A stretch of DNA of 64,000 bases from Bacteroidia bacterium (GTDB lineage Bacteria; Bacteroidota; Bacteroidia; Chitinophagales; Chitinophagaceae), in NCBI GenBank assembly GCA_030426665.1, contig JAUHYD010000022.1, positions 1-64,000 of the forward strand, written 5' to 3'. Below, one piece after another: positions 46,516 through 61,500 of the stretch (position 1 is the first letter of the stretch; the number at the start of each line of letters is the position of its first letter). The notes beneath the pieces were generated by a model. It ran no database searches, was not told the DNA's origin, and saw nothing but the letters and a program-made list of their open reading frames with translations. Made by a program: the position numbers and the translations under genes.

Positions 46516-49500
46516 CTATCGGCGAATGGTCACATGGAACACCTTGCTTCTTTCGCCGGAACGTACATTAACCAGATACATTCCATTAGCAAGCATATTG
46601 TCAATTACCACTTGTTGATCAAGTGAACCATTATTAGCCATCGCTGTACTTCTGTATACTATCTGACCCAACATGTCTGCAACTTCAATGTAGACCTTGT
46701 CATCATTTGTAGTACCTACAAAGCCCTTGATACTGAATGTACCATTGTTAGGGTTAGGCATCAACTTCAGGTCCATATCTGCCTGAGCTACATTGACAAC
46801 TCCAACCGAACCAACATTTATAACGATGGTATTGAAAGAGTACAAACCACCACATCTACCACTGCTTAGAACACGACACGTAACGGTGTCTTTGTCTTCA
46901 AGCATATTGGTAAGGAAGGTCAGTGAAGTTGCACCCGCAATCGGAGTACCATTCAATATCCACTGTAATTCAGGTGCAGGACCTGCATTAATTATAGATG
47001 CTGTAAACTCTACAAACTGACCAGGTGTAATCTCAGTAGTTCCAACATCTGTTGTTATAACAATCGTCGGTACCAATGGACTTTCAACCACCATGTTCAC
47101 TAAACTGCTTGCTACTGTATCAGCAGTGCGGCATGTAGCAGAACTAGTCAGTTTACAGTACACTCTGTCACCGTTATTCGGAATCACAGTGTACATATCA
47201 CCGCTACCTACAACCGTATCATTTCTCATCCAAGTGTAAATCGGAGCCGAACCACCATGATCAGGTGTCGCTGTGAATGTAACAGCAGAACCATTACAAA
47301 CCGTATCACCCGGATCAGCAGTTACCGTTACCGCCGGAGTTACCGTAGGACTAACTGTCATCGTCATCATAGCGTTCGCTACCGAAGGCATAGGACAAGC
47401 AACGCTGCTGGTCATTTCTACCGTAACGACATCGCCGTTAGATGGAACATAAGAGTAAGTAGCAGCACCGGAACCTGCCGGAGTAGCATTTACGTACCAT
47501 TGGTAAACAGGAGTAAGACCTCCATTTACACCGGCCGCAGTAAACGTCACACCCGTACCGGAGCAAAGCGTACCTGAAGTACTTGACGTAATCGTAACAC
47601 CAGGAGTAACCGTTGGCGTTTCTGTAACAGTAGCTACACCAGTCATCGCATTTCCGCAACCTGTTGTTGCGTTAGTTGCCATTACCGAGTAAGTTCCCGC
47701 TGTCTGCATACCGAATCCGATAGCCAAACCTGTACCCGCAACCGGACTACCGACTGCTGTTGCGCCATTGTACAACTGGTATTCAACGCCAGGAGCAGAA
47801 CCACCTAAGCCAACTGTAACACCTGTACCACCTTCGCAGTAGCTACCACCACCAACTACAGGATATGCAGATGGCAACGGATTAACAGAAACCGTAGCGA
47901 TACCACCCATATTTTGCGTACAACCGGTAATGGTATTTACCGCAACAACTGAGTAGGTACCGGAAACAGACTGTATGCCGAAGCTAAAGGCACTTCCACT
48001 TCCTGCTACCGGACTACCAACTGCCGTAGTGCCTCTGTATAGTGTATACTCGATATCTGACATAGAACCTGAAAGTCCTACATAGACACCGGCATCACCT
48101 GCACAATAGCCACCGCCACCAGTCATAACATATACGTCCGGAGTCGGGTTAACAACAATCGTTGCGCTACCGGCCATATTAGACGTACAAGTTGTTGCCG
48201 GGTTTCTAGCTACCACGGTGTAAACACCGGCAGTAGAATAAACTCCGAAGTCAATAGACAATCCTGTTCCTGCTACCGGAGTACCAACAGCTGTACCATC
48301 TCTGAACAACTGATATGTGATACCTGTTGCAGATCCATCAATACCAACGTGTCTGCCGGCAGATCCACTACAATAGTTTCCACCACCTGTTACGTTAAAG
48401 ACAGTCGGCAACGGATTGCTGCTCACGAACACGCTGCTTGCCATATTTCTAACGCACCCGTTAGTAGCATTTACAGCAACAACATCGTATGTACCCGGTA
48501 CTGTCTGAGGACCGAATGTGACAGAACTTCCTGTACCAGCTACGACTGTACTTGTAGCAACCGCTGCTCTACGTAGTGTATAGTTTATACCTGTCTCTGA
48601 ACCACTCAACGTTACCGGTACTCCAACAGAACCTTCACAGAAAGCACCGCCACCGGAAACAAAGAACAATGCAGGACGAGGTGTTACCGTCACACTTGCA
48701 CTACCTGCCATATTTGCACTACAACCGGTAATTGAGTTGGTTGCAGACACTGAGTAAACACCGGCAATCGTTTTGTAACCGAAGCTAACAGAAGAACCTG
48801 TACCAGTTACATCTGCACCTGACACCGTAGCACCACGGTACAAGCGATAAGTCACATTGGTATCGGAACCACTTAATGCGATATTGATACCGGCACCACC
48901 TTCACAATAACTAGACGCACCTGCAACTACCGTATGAACTACAGGAAGCGGATTAACCACTATTGTAGCCGCACCTGTCATCGCCGCAGTACAACCAGTT
49001 GTCGCATTTGCTGCCATCACTGTGTAATTACCTGCTGCCATAAACGTACCGAATGAAACAGGACCACCTGTGCCCGTCATTACACTACCTACTGCAACAG
49101 AACCATTATATATTGTATAGTTGACACCTATCTGAGAACTACTCAATCCAACACTTGCACCGGAACCACCCACACAATAATTACCACCACCGGTTACATC
49201 AAAGGCAACAGGAATAGCATTTACGTTAATGTCAGCAAAACCAGACATATCACTTACACAACCGGTTGTTGCATTAGAAGCTACAACTGTATAGTTGCCA
49301 GCCTCAGTTTGTACACCAAAGTCAAGCGCTAAACCAGCACCTGTCAATGGACTTCCAACAGCAGAGCCATCTTTGTACAACTGATACATGATACCAGCTT
49401 GTGATCCGTCTGTACCGATATTAAATCCTGTACCATCTGCACAATAAGTACCTCCGCCTGTTACATTGTACACAACCGGAGCAGGGTTCAACCCAACCGT

Positions 49501-52500
49501 TGCTGTACCAGTCATTGCAGACGTACAAAGAGTAGACACATTCTGTGCCATCACCGAGTAAGTACCAACAGTTGTCATGATACCAAATGTAAGTGCACCA
49601 CCAGTTCCTGACATCGGCATTCCTACTGCTGTAGCACCATTATACAATTGGTAATTCACTCCAACCTGTGAGCTGCTCAGTCCAACAGCTACTCCCGCAT
49701 CACCTGCACAGAAGTTACCTCCACCAGTCACTGACTGAGCAACCGGAAGCGGATTAATATTTATCACTGCTGAGCCGGACATTGCAGCACTACATGTGGT
49801 AGAACTGTTAGCAGCCATTACACTATAAGTACCAGCAACGCTGAACATACCGAAGCTGATCGGGCTACCGGAACCAAGAACCGGACCTGCCGCAACCGCT
49901 GTACCGTTGTACAATGTGTAAGTAACACCTACCTGAGAGCCGTCTAGCGAAATCTCAGTTCCGGCACTACCTGCACATATATTATCTCCACCTTCAACTG
50001 TAAATGCATCAGGTAAAGCATTTACGCTAATTGTCGCAGCACCAGTCATGTTTTGCGTACAAGACGTGAATGCGTCTGTTGCCATTACAGTATATATACC
50101 AGCCGCAGTCTTCATACCAAAGTTGATTGAAGAACCTGTACCTGCTACAGGAGCACCAACCGGAGTTGTTCCGAGGTACAATTGGTAGTTAACTCCAATA
50201 GTAGAACCGCTCAGCGTTACTGCTACACCGGTACCACCTGCGCAATAGGATCCGCCACCCGCTACAACATATTGTGTAGGCAATGGATTAAGACCAACTT
50301 CAACTTCGCCTGACATATCGCTTGTACAAGACGTTGCTGAGCTTGTTGCAACTACAGAGTACATACCCGTCGTTGTAATCAACCCAAAGTCAACCGGGCT
50401 ACCGGTACCGTCAATCGGAGAACCAACGGCAGCAGCACCTTTATACAACTGATAGCTAACGCCAATGTCTGATGCGTCGACTCCAATGTGAACACCGGAA
50501 CCACCAACACAATATCCACCACCACCGGTAACTGTATATGTAGCAGGAACAGCATTTATGCTAATTGTCGCATCGCCCGACATTGTTGCTGAGCACATTG
50601 TCGTTGTGTTGTTTGCCTGAATTGTATACGTACCTGCTGCTGTCTGCAGACCAAAGTCTATTGCAGAACCTGTACCAGCTACCGGACTACCTGTCGGAGT
50701 TGCTCCGTTATAGAGCTGATAACTAACTCCAGCCTGAGAACCAGTCAATCCAACATATACGCCACTTCCACCATCACAATAGCTACCACCACCTGTTACA
50801 GTGTAAGCAACCGGCAATGGATTGACTACAACTGTCGCGCTGCTGGTCATCGCCGCGCTACAACCAGTTGTTGAATTTGTAGCCATAACAGTGTAAACAC
50901 CAGCAGCAGTCTGCTGACCGAATGTGATACCGGTTCCGGTACCTGCCATCGGAGTTCCTACAGCCGTTGCACCATTGTACAACTGATAAGTAACACCTGT
51001 TTCAGAGCTAGTGATATTAACAAACATTCCAACACCACCGTCGCAATAAGCACCGCCACCTGTTACGGTTTGTGCTACAGGAAGTGCATTTTCAGAAACT
51101 GTAACTGTACCTGTCATGCTTGTTGTACAACTTGTAGCAGATTTAGTTCCTACAACAGAGTAAACACCAGAGGTCGTAAACATTCCGAAGTCAATCGCAC
51201 CACCAGTGCCAGCAACCGGACTGCCTACTGCAGTTCCACCACGATACAGTTGATAGTTCACGTCTACTTCAGAGTTACTCAGGCTAACACTAACGCCTGC
51301 ACCACCGGTACAGAATGCACCACCACCTGAAACAGCATAAGCTATCGGTTGTGGGTTAACATTAATCTCAGCAGTTCCTGTCATGTTATTTGTACAACCA
51401 CTCAATGTATTTGTCGCAACTACGCTGTAAATACCTGCATCGGTTTTCACACCAAAGTCAATTGCTACTCCGGTACCGGCCATCGGACTACCAACGGCCG
51501 TTGTGCCATTGTATAGTTGATAGGAAATACCCGGAACTGAACTGCTAAGACCTACATGGAATCCTGTACCACCGGCACAGTATGTTCCACCACCAGTTAC
51601 AGTTTGTGCTGCAGGAAGAGGATCAATATTCACCGCAACAGTACCTGTCATATTAGCACTACATCCTGTTGATGTATTGACAGCAGAAACAGAATATGTA
51701 CCTGCAACAGTCTTAAGTCCGAAGCTGATAGCTCCACCTGTTCCTGCCACGGCGCTACCTGTTGCGGTTGTACCATTATACAACTGGTAGTTGATTCCTG
51801 TTTGTGAGTTACTTAAACCAACAGCAACACCCGTTCCACCTGCGCAATAATTACCACCACCAGTTACGGTATAGGCAACAGGAAGTGTATTTATCGAAAT
51901 CACTGCTGTACCTGCCATATTGTTTGGACAACCTGTACTTGCATTCACAGCGGATACACTATAGGTACCTACCGTGGTAAATATGCCGAAGTCAATAGCA
52001 CTACCAGTACCTGAAATCGGAGTACCCACTGCTGTTGTACCTCTGTATAATTGATAGTTGATTCCTGAGTTAGAGCTTGCAAGACCTACATGAACACCTG
52101 CATCACCCGCACAGTAGCTACCGCCACCGGTTACAGTTTGTTCAGTCGGCAACGGATTAACGATTATTGTAGCACCACCGGTCATATTATTTACACAACC
52201 TGTAGCATCATTTGTTGCAACAACCGTATACGTACCTGCCACAGTCTGGTAGCCGAAGTTTACTGCAGCTCCCGTACCCGGACGAGAAGTCACAAATGCA
52301 CCGCCTCTGTAAAGGTCGTAAGTAGTACTTCCTTGAGAATTGCTTAATCCAACTTCAACACCTAACCCGCCAATACAATAAGCACCGCTACCGGTAACAG
52401 TTTGCGCAATCGGCAATGGATTAACATATATTATTGCACTTCCTACCATATTCTTAACGCAGCCTGTTGTTGCATTAGTTGCACGAACCGTATAAGTTCC

Positions 52501-55500
52501 CGCAGCAGTCTGAGCACCGAAGCTGATAGCAGTTCCCGTACCCGCAACCGGGATACCCGTTGCAGTAGTACCGTTATACAATTGATAATTGATTCCTGTT
52601 GAGGAGTTAGACAAACCAACAGTCACACCTGTACCGCCTGAACAGTAGCTACCGCCGCCCGTTACATTAAAGGTAGCAGGTAGAGGGTCTACACTAATTG
52701 TGCGTGTACCGTTCATGTTTCTCGTACAACCGGTTAAGATATTCGTAGCCGATACAGAATAAACACCCGCAACCGTCTGCATTCCGAAAGAAATTGTAGA
52801 ACCTGTACCAACCACCGGAGAGGCAATCGCAGTAACACCGCGATACAATTGGTAGCGGATATCTACTTCGGTACTTGCCAACCCGATTTCAACACCGGAG
52901 CCACCGGAGCAATACGAACCACCACCAGTCACATCCTGAACAACAGGAAGAGGATTGGTAGTAATCGTCGTACTTCCAATCATGTCAGACGTACAGCTGG
53001 AGAATATATTTGTCGCACGTACTGTATAAGTGCCAACACCGGTTTGAAGACCGAAGTCAATTGTAAGACCGGTTCCTTCAAAAGGAGCACCTACAGCTGT
53101 TGTTCCGTTATATAGTTGATAGTCGATTGCAATATCTGAACCTGACAAACCAACATTTACACCGGTACCGCCGATACAATATGCACCACCACCGGTTACG
53201 GTATGCACCGGAGGCAATGGAAGCACAGTGATATTTGTAGTTCCGGTCATTCCTCGTACACATCCCGTTGTCGGATTCGTTGCTCTAACTGAGTATGTAC
53301 CTGCTGTTGTAAGACTTCCAAAAGAAATTCCAGCGCCAGTTCCACTTACTGTTCCACCAGATACTGATGATCCATTGTACAATTGGTAGACTATTCCGGT
53401 TTGAGAACCGCTCAATACCAATTCGAGGCCTGAACCACCCGCACAATAAGAACCACCACCTGAAAGCGTGTAAGCGTTTGGCAAAGGATCTATGCTGATA
53501 GTCGCACTACCCGCCATGTCGTTAACACATCCGGTACTTGTGTTTGTAGCAAATACCGTATATGAACCAACGCCCGCAAACACTCCAAAATTAAGTGCGC
53601 TGCCTGTTCCGAACTTAAGCCCACCAATTGCGGTAGAACCATAGTATAACTGATAAACGATACCTGAAGTAGAACCTGACAATCCAACATTAACACCTCC
53701 GGTGCCTGCACAGTAGCTGCCACCTCCGGTTACGTTGAATACTACAGGTAGTGGATTAACCACTACAGTAGCAGTGCCGGACATATTCCGAACACAACCC
53801 GTAGTTGCATTAGTTGCAACAACCGAATAAACGCCGGCAATAGTCTGCAATCCGAACGAAGCAGGCGCTCCTGTACCAGTCAAACTTGACACAGCAACAG
53901 AACCACGATATAGTTGATAAGTAATTCCTGACTCTGCGGTATCCAAACCAACATTTACACCCGTGCCACCGGCACAATAACTACCACCTCCAGTCACATT
54001 ATGCAATACAGGTAATGGGTTAACAACAATAACCGACGTTCCAGCCATACCTGTGTTACAACCTGTAGTTGCGTTGACAGCATGAACCGTATAAGTACCG
54101 GCAACGGTAAACAGACCAAAGTCAATAGCTGAACCTGTACCCGCAACCGGACTGCCGGAAACTGAAGAACCATTATATAGCTGATAGTTTATACCAACCT
54201 CAGAAGTATCGATGCCAACATGATATCCGGTATCTCCGACACACATGGTACCACCACCTGTCATATTGTAAACAATCGGAAGCGGATTAACAATTACTGT
54301 TGCACTTCCGGACATATCGTTGACACAAGATGTTGTTGTATTTGTAGCAAATACAGTATACGTACCAGCTACAGTCTGCAAACCAAATGATATTGCTGAC
54401 CCGGTACCTGCTACCGGACTACCGGTTGCAGATGTACCGTTGTACAACTGGTAACTGATACCACTACCTGAATTATCCAACCCTACTGCAACACCTGCAT
54501 CTCCATCACAGAAGCTACCACCACCTGTTACTGCATACACAGTAGGCAACGGATTAACAACTACAGTTGCACTTCCTGTCATTGCATTCTCACAGCCTGT
54601 AGTTGCATTAGTAGCCAGAACGGAGTAAGTACCTGCAGCAGTCTGTAAGCCAAAGTCGATGCTGGAGCTTGCACCACCTATCGGACTGCCGACAGCTGTC
54701 GCGCCATTGTACAATTGATAGTTAATACCTGAATTTGTAAATGCTACACCAACATGAACACCAGTTCCACCGGCACAGTATTCACCACCACCGGTAACAA
54801 GGAATGCTGTTGGTAACGGATTTATCGTTACATCAACACTACCAACCATATTAGTAGTACATCCGTTTGTTGCGTCTGTCGCAACAACTGAGTAACTACC
54901 GGCAACAGTCTGAAGACCAAATGATATTGCAGAACCAGTACCTGCCACAGGGCTACCCATTGCTGTGATGCCTCTGTAAAGTTGATAGTTGATACCTGTG
55001 TTTGAACTAACAAGTCCAACAGTTACACCTGTACCACCCGCACAATAATCTCCGCCACCGGTAACAGAATAAGCAGTTGGCACTGTATATATACTAACGG
55101 TTGCAGTACCTGACATAGTGCTTTCGCACAACGTACCCGCATCTATAGCCACAACAGAATAAGTTCCGGCATCGTTATGAAGACCAAAGTCAAGTGCAGC
55201 ACCGGTACCAGCTACCAAACCACCAACGGACACGATTCCGTTATAAAGTTGATAATTAATACCAGTATTAGAATTATCCAAACCGATTGAAACACCTGCA
55301 CCACCTGCACAATAGCTACCACCACCTGTCACATTATAAACGGTCGGAACCGGATTAATAGTAATTCCTACTGTTCCCGTCATATCACTTACGCACGATG
55401 TAGTCGCATTGGTAGCCATTACAGAATATGTTCCAGCCGCTGTCTGAAGGCCGAAATCAAGAGAGAAGTCAGTACCCGCGACGGCACTACCCACTGCAGA

Positions 55501-58500
55501 CGAGCCATTGTATAACTGATAAAGAATTCCTGTATCAGAATTGTTCAAACCAACATTCAGTCCTGCACCACCAGCACAATAGCTACCACCACCTGTTACC
55601 GTATAAGCTATAGGCAATGGATCGATAACAATGGTTGAAGAACCTGACATTGCGTTTGTACATGTCGTAGTTGTGTTAGTAGCTAGTACTGTATAAGTAC
55701 CAGCGGCAGTATATACACCGAACGATATAGAGCTACCGGTACCGGCCACCGAACCACTAACTGCAGTAACACCATCATAAAGCTGATAGGATACTCCTGT
55801 TTGAGAGTTACTCAAACCAACAGCAAGTCCGGAACCTCCAGAGCAATAATTTCCACCACCAGTAACCGTATAAGCAACCGGCAATGGATTGATAGTCACA
55901 TTTGCACTACCAGTCATGTTGTTTACACATCCGGTTGTTGCATTTGTAGCTTGCACTGTATAGGTACCTGATACCATTTGTGCACCAAAACTAATTGCTG
56001 AACCTGTACCTGCAACAGAACCTCCTGTTGCTGCAGAACCAATATAAAGTTGATAGTCAACACCAGACTCTGAGTTATTCAAACCAACGGTTACCCCTGT
56101 TCCGTCATCACATGCAGTACCACCACCGGTTACGGTGTAAACGTTTGGTAACGGATCGATAACTACAACCGCACTACCAGACATACTGTTTGTACATGAA
56201 GTAGAAGTATTGGTCGCCAAAACAGTATACGTTCCTGCACCTGTCATCAAACCGAAATCGATGGCAGAACCAGCACCGGCAACCGGCGTTCCTATCGTGG
56301 TAACTCCATTATACAATTGGTAAGTAAACCCTGCATCCGAATTGCTCAGACCTACATGAACTCCTGTACCACCTGAACAATAACTACCACCTCCCGTTAC
56401 ATTGTAAACAGTAGGCAAACTCAATATTGATATTGTAGCACTTCCGCTCATATCATTAACACATGATGTAGAAGCATTTGTTGCTTGTACAGTATAGGTA
56501 CCAGCCGCTGTAAACGTACCCAGAGTCAGTGCAGAACCTGTCCCTGCAACTGTTCCCCCAACCGCAGTACTACCGTTGTACACCTGATAGTTAATACCTA
56601 CCGTAGAATTAGCCAACCCAACATTCAGGCCGGAACCACCACTACAGTAAGAGCCACCACCGGTAACAGCGTATGCCGTTGGCAATGGATTAACAACTAT
56701 TGTCGCACTTCCTGCCATGTTGTTTTCACAAAGCGTAGAAGTATTTGTTGCTTTCACTGTATAAGTACCTGCTGCGGTCAACAATCCAAAATCAAGTCCG
56801 GAATTGCCTCCGGCAACAGGACTTCCAACAGGAGCAGCACCGTTATACAATTGATAATTTACTCCAATCAAACCGTAATCTAATACAACATGCAGCCCAA
56901 CACCTCCTGCACAATAGCTACCACCACCTGATACAGTATAAACTGTCGGTAACGGATTAACTGTAAGTGATACCGTTGCCGTATTCTGACAGCTATTACC
57001 ATCAGTACCAACAACTGTGTAGGTAGTATTAGATGAAGGACTCGCAGAAACACTTGAACCCGTAGTCGCAGACAATCCTGTTGATGGCGACCAGTTATAG
57101 CTGACACCACCGGCAGCATTAAGTGTAGCAGATGAACCAGCACAAATGGCACCGGTACCTGTTGCAGTTATTGTCGGCAAAGGATTAACAGATACAGAAA
57201 CTGTAGCTGTATTTTGACATGTATTCGCATCCGTACCGGTAATAGTATAAGTCGTACTAACTGTCGGGCTAGCAGTTACACTTGCTCCCGTAGAAGACGA
57301 AAGACTTGTAGCAGGAGTCCAAACGTATGTACTTGCTCCTCCGGCAGTTAATGTCAATGAACCATCTGCACAAATTGTACCACCACCACCTGGTATAATC
57401 GTTGGCAATGGATTAATTACAATTGTAGCAGTGCCTGACATATCACTTTCACATGACGTCGAAGCATTTGTAGCTCTAACCGAATAAGTTCCGGCAGCTG
57501 TCAACAACCCAAAGTCTACACCTGTATTTGCACCCGGTATCGGAGACCCTACGGTCGATGAACCATTATACAATTGATAATTTACACCAATTACACCATA
57601 AGTCAACACCACATGCAACCCTGCTCCGCCAGCACAATAACTACCACCACCTGAAACAGTATAAATGGTAGGCAAAGTATTAACTGTAACTGTAACAGAT
57701 GCAGTATTCTGACAACTATTACCATCAGTTCCTACCACAGTATAAATAGTATTTGCTGAAGGACTTGCCGTAACACTCGATCCGGTAGTTGCTGAAAGGC
57801 CGGTTGATGGTGACCAGTTATAACTTACACCTCCACCTGCTGTTAGTGTCGTAGACGCACCGGAACATATCGCACCGGAACCTGCAGTAGCAGTAATTGT
57901 TGGCAAAGGATTAACTGTCACAGTCACAGACGACGTGTTTTCGCATCCGTTTGCATCTGTTCCGGTAACCGTATATGTACTAGTAACTGTAGGATTAGCA
58001 GTAACACTAGCACCGGTTGATGAAGACAAACCAGTTGAAGGAGACCAAACATAGGAACTCGCTCCACCCGCAGTCAAACCTATTGAACCACCCACGCAAA
58101 TCGCACCACCGCCACTTGCTGTTACTGTTGGTAATGGATTAACTGTCACGGTAAGGCTTGTACTGTTTTCACATGTATTACCATCAGTTCCGGTAATAGT
58201 GTAAGTCGTAGTAACTGTTGGGTTTGCGGTAACGCTTGCTCCAGTTGTTGCAGACAAGCCGGTAGATGGTGTCCAAACATAAGAAGTACTACTACCACTA
58301 ACCGTCAACGTTGTTGACGAACCCGTACATATTGCAGTACTACCACTTGACGTTATTGTTGGTAATGGATTAACGGTCACAGTAAGGCTTGTGCTGTTCT
58401 CACATGTATTTGCATCTGTACCGGTTATAGTATATGTTGTAGTCACTGTTGGGGACGCCGTTACACTTGCTCCCGTTGTGGCTGACAACCCTGTGGATGG

Positions 58501-61500
58501 AGTCCATACATAAGACGTACTACTACCACTAACCGTCAAGGTTGTTGACGAACCATCACATATCGCTGTACTGCCACTTGAACTGATGGTCGGTAGAGGA
58601 TTAACTGATACTGTAACGGTGGCCGTGTTTTCACAAGAATTTCCGTCAACACCTGTTACCGTATAGGTAGTAGTTGTTGTTGGACTTGCGGTCACACTCG
58701 CACCTGTAGATGATGACAATCCGGTTGATGGTGACCAAGAATAGGTACTCGCACCACCGGCAGTCAAGCTCGCTGAACTACCAGCACAAATTGTACTACC
58801 GCCACCTGCAGTAACTGTTGGCAATGGATTGATCACAACCGTCGCACTTCCCGTCATATCGTTTTCACAAAGCGTCGACGCATTTGTGGCACGTACTGTA
58901 TATGTCCCTGCTGCAGTAATCAAACCAAAGTCAACACCAGTATTTGCTCCGGCCACCGGAGAACCAAATACCGAAGAACCGTTGTATAGTTGATAGTTAA
59001 CACCAATTACACCATAAGCCAATACAACATGTAAGCCTACCCCACCGGCACAATAGCTTCCACCTCCTGAAACCAAGTAAGCAGTTGGTGCCGGATTCAC
59101 TGTAAGTGTTGCAGTTGCCGTATTAACGCATCCGTTACCATCTGTACCGGTTACAGTGTATGTTGTAGTAACGGTCGGACTAGCTGTGACACTAGAACCA
59201 GTTGTCGCTGACAAACTTGAAGGAGGAGCCCATGTATAAGATACGCCGCCGCTTGCAGTTAATCCTGTTGGAATTCCGCCACAAATCGTAACACTACCAC
59301 CTGTTGTTGTAATGGTAGGTAATGGGTTTACCGTTACAGTCAAACTTGTGGTATTAACGCATGTATTGGCGTCAGTACCGGTGATTGTATAAGTTGTTGT
59401 TACCGTTGGACTAGCCGTTACGCTAGAACCGGTAGATGCTGACAAACTTGACGATGGACTCCATACATATGTACTGGCACCGCCTGCAGTCAAAGCAGTT
59501 GAAGAACCAATACAAATATCCGTGCTACCACTTGAGGTCACTGTAGGTAACGGATTTACCGTCACAGTCAAACTTGTGGTATTTACACAGGTATTAGCAT
59601 CTGTACCAGTAATAGTATAAGTTGTCGTTACTGTTGGACTTGCAGTCACACTTGCACCAGTTGTCGCTGACAATCCGGTAGCAGGACTCCAAACATAAGA
59701 TACAGCCCCGCCCGCAGTCAAACCAGTTGAGGACCCTATACATATATCTGTACTTCCACTTGATGTCACTGTCGGAAGTGGATTTACAGTTACAGTTGTA
59801 GTCGCGGTATTAACGCAACCATTGGCATCTGTGCCGGTTACTGTATAAGTTGTTGTCACTGTCGGGCTAGCTGTAACACCAGAACCGGTAGACGCTGACA
59901 AACTTGTTGATGGACTCCATACGTAAGTACTTGCGCCACCTGCAGTCAACCCGGTGGTAGACCCGGTACATATCGCAACATCTGAACTTGTTGTAATCGT
60001 AGGAAGCGGATTAACTGTTAAAATAACTTCAGTTCTTGCTGCGCTTACGCAAGATAAAGAACCATCAGGAGCATAGTTAAACCTCACATTAGGGGTCCTG
60101 GGTGAATAATTAACGCCAAATACACCCGATTTACCGTAACCAACCTTTATACTCATATATGAATTAGAAGCAATTACACTTCCAACCGGCGTTGCAGAAT
60201 TTGAGTACTGTACACCACCCAGCCCTACGGAGTACGTTGTGTCCACTATATAGAAGCCATAAGTAGAACTTGCATTCAATGTCACAGGAGAAGATAGCGA
60301 TATTGACCGTACACCATTTGACGCCAAATAAGAACCTGGCAAACTGCCGATTACTGTCCAACCGGTAGAACTTCCGTCAAAACCAACCATTGTGCCCGTT
60401 CTGTAATACACAACATAATTACCGGTGCCTGAAAATGTGTTTACATCTATATTGCTTATATCCAAATCTGAACTACCGACAGTAACATCAAACATAATAC
60501 CGGCTTGCCCGTTACCTGCTGCTAGTGTCGATAATAAATCATATTTGTCATATGCCTCAGCATAATAAGAAGTTGTAGCTGTTGCACCTGTAATGGTGTA
60601 AGATTCACCAGTGTATAGTAATGTCCCTCCTGAAGAAGCGTCATACCACCTGATACCACCACCTGAAGACGGAGTGGCGGTAATTGTTCCATCACTACCA
60701 TAACATACTTCATCGCCAGTGCTCGCATCAACTGTTGGCAAAGGAGAAACTGTCACGGTCAGCGACGCTGTGTTTACGCAACTATTCCCGTCAGTTCCGG
60801 AAACTGTATATGTCGTCGTTACGGTCGGGCTTGCAGTTACGCTTGCACCGGTAGTTGCCGACAATCCCGTTGATGGAGACCATACATAAGACGTACTGCT
60901 ACCACTAGCAGTTAATCCAGTTGATGATCCAAAACAAATCACAACATTTCCGCTTGTACTTACCGTTGGCAACGGATTAACTGTTACAGTCAGACTTGTG
61001 CTGTTAACGCATGTATTAGCGTCAGTTCCGGTAATTGTATACGTAGTCGTTGACGTTGGATTAGCTGTTACACTTGAACCCGTTGTCGCGGACAACCCTG
61101 TTGATGGTGACCATACATAGGTACTAGCGCCACCGGCGGTAAGACCTGTAGATGAACCAGTACATATAGCAACATCACCACTCGATGTAATCGTAGGTAA
61201 TGGATTTACACTTACCGTTAGCGTTGCTGTGTTCACACAGGTATTCGCATCAGTTCCGGTAATTGTATAAGTAATAGTTGATGTAGGATTAGCTGTTACA
61301 CTTGAACCTGTTGTAGCAGACAAGCCTGTTGATGGCGACCATACATAAGTACTTGCACCTCCTGCGGTAAGGCCTGTTGACGAACCCGTACAAATCGTAA
61401 CATCACCACTTGATGTAATCGTCGGTAATGGATTGACACTTACCGTTAGCGTTGCGGTGTTCACACAGGTATTTGCGTCAGTTCCGGTAATTGTATACGT

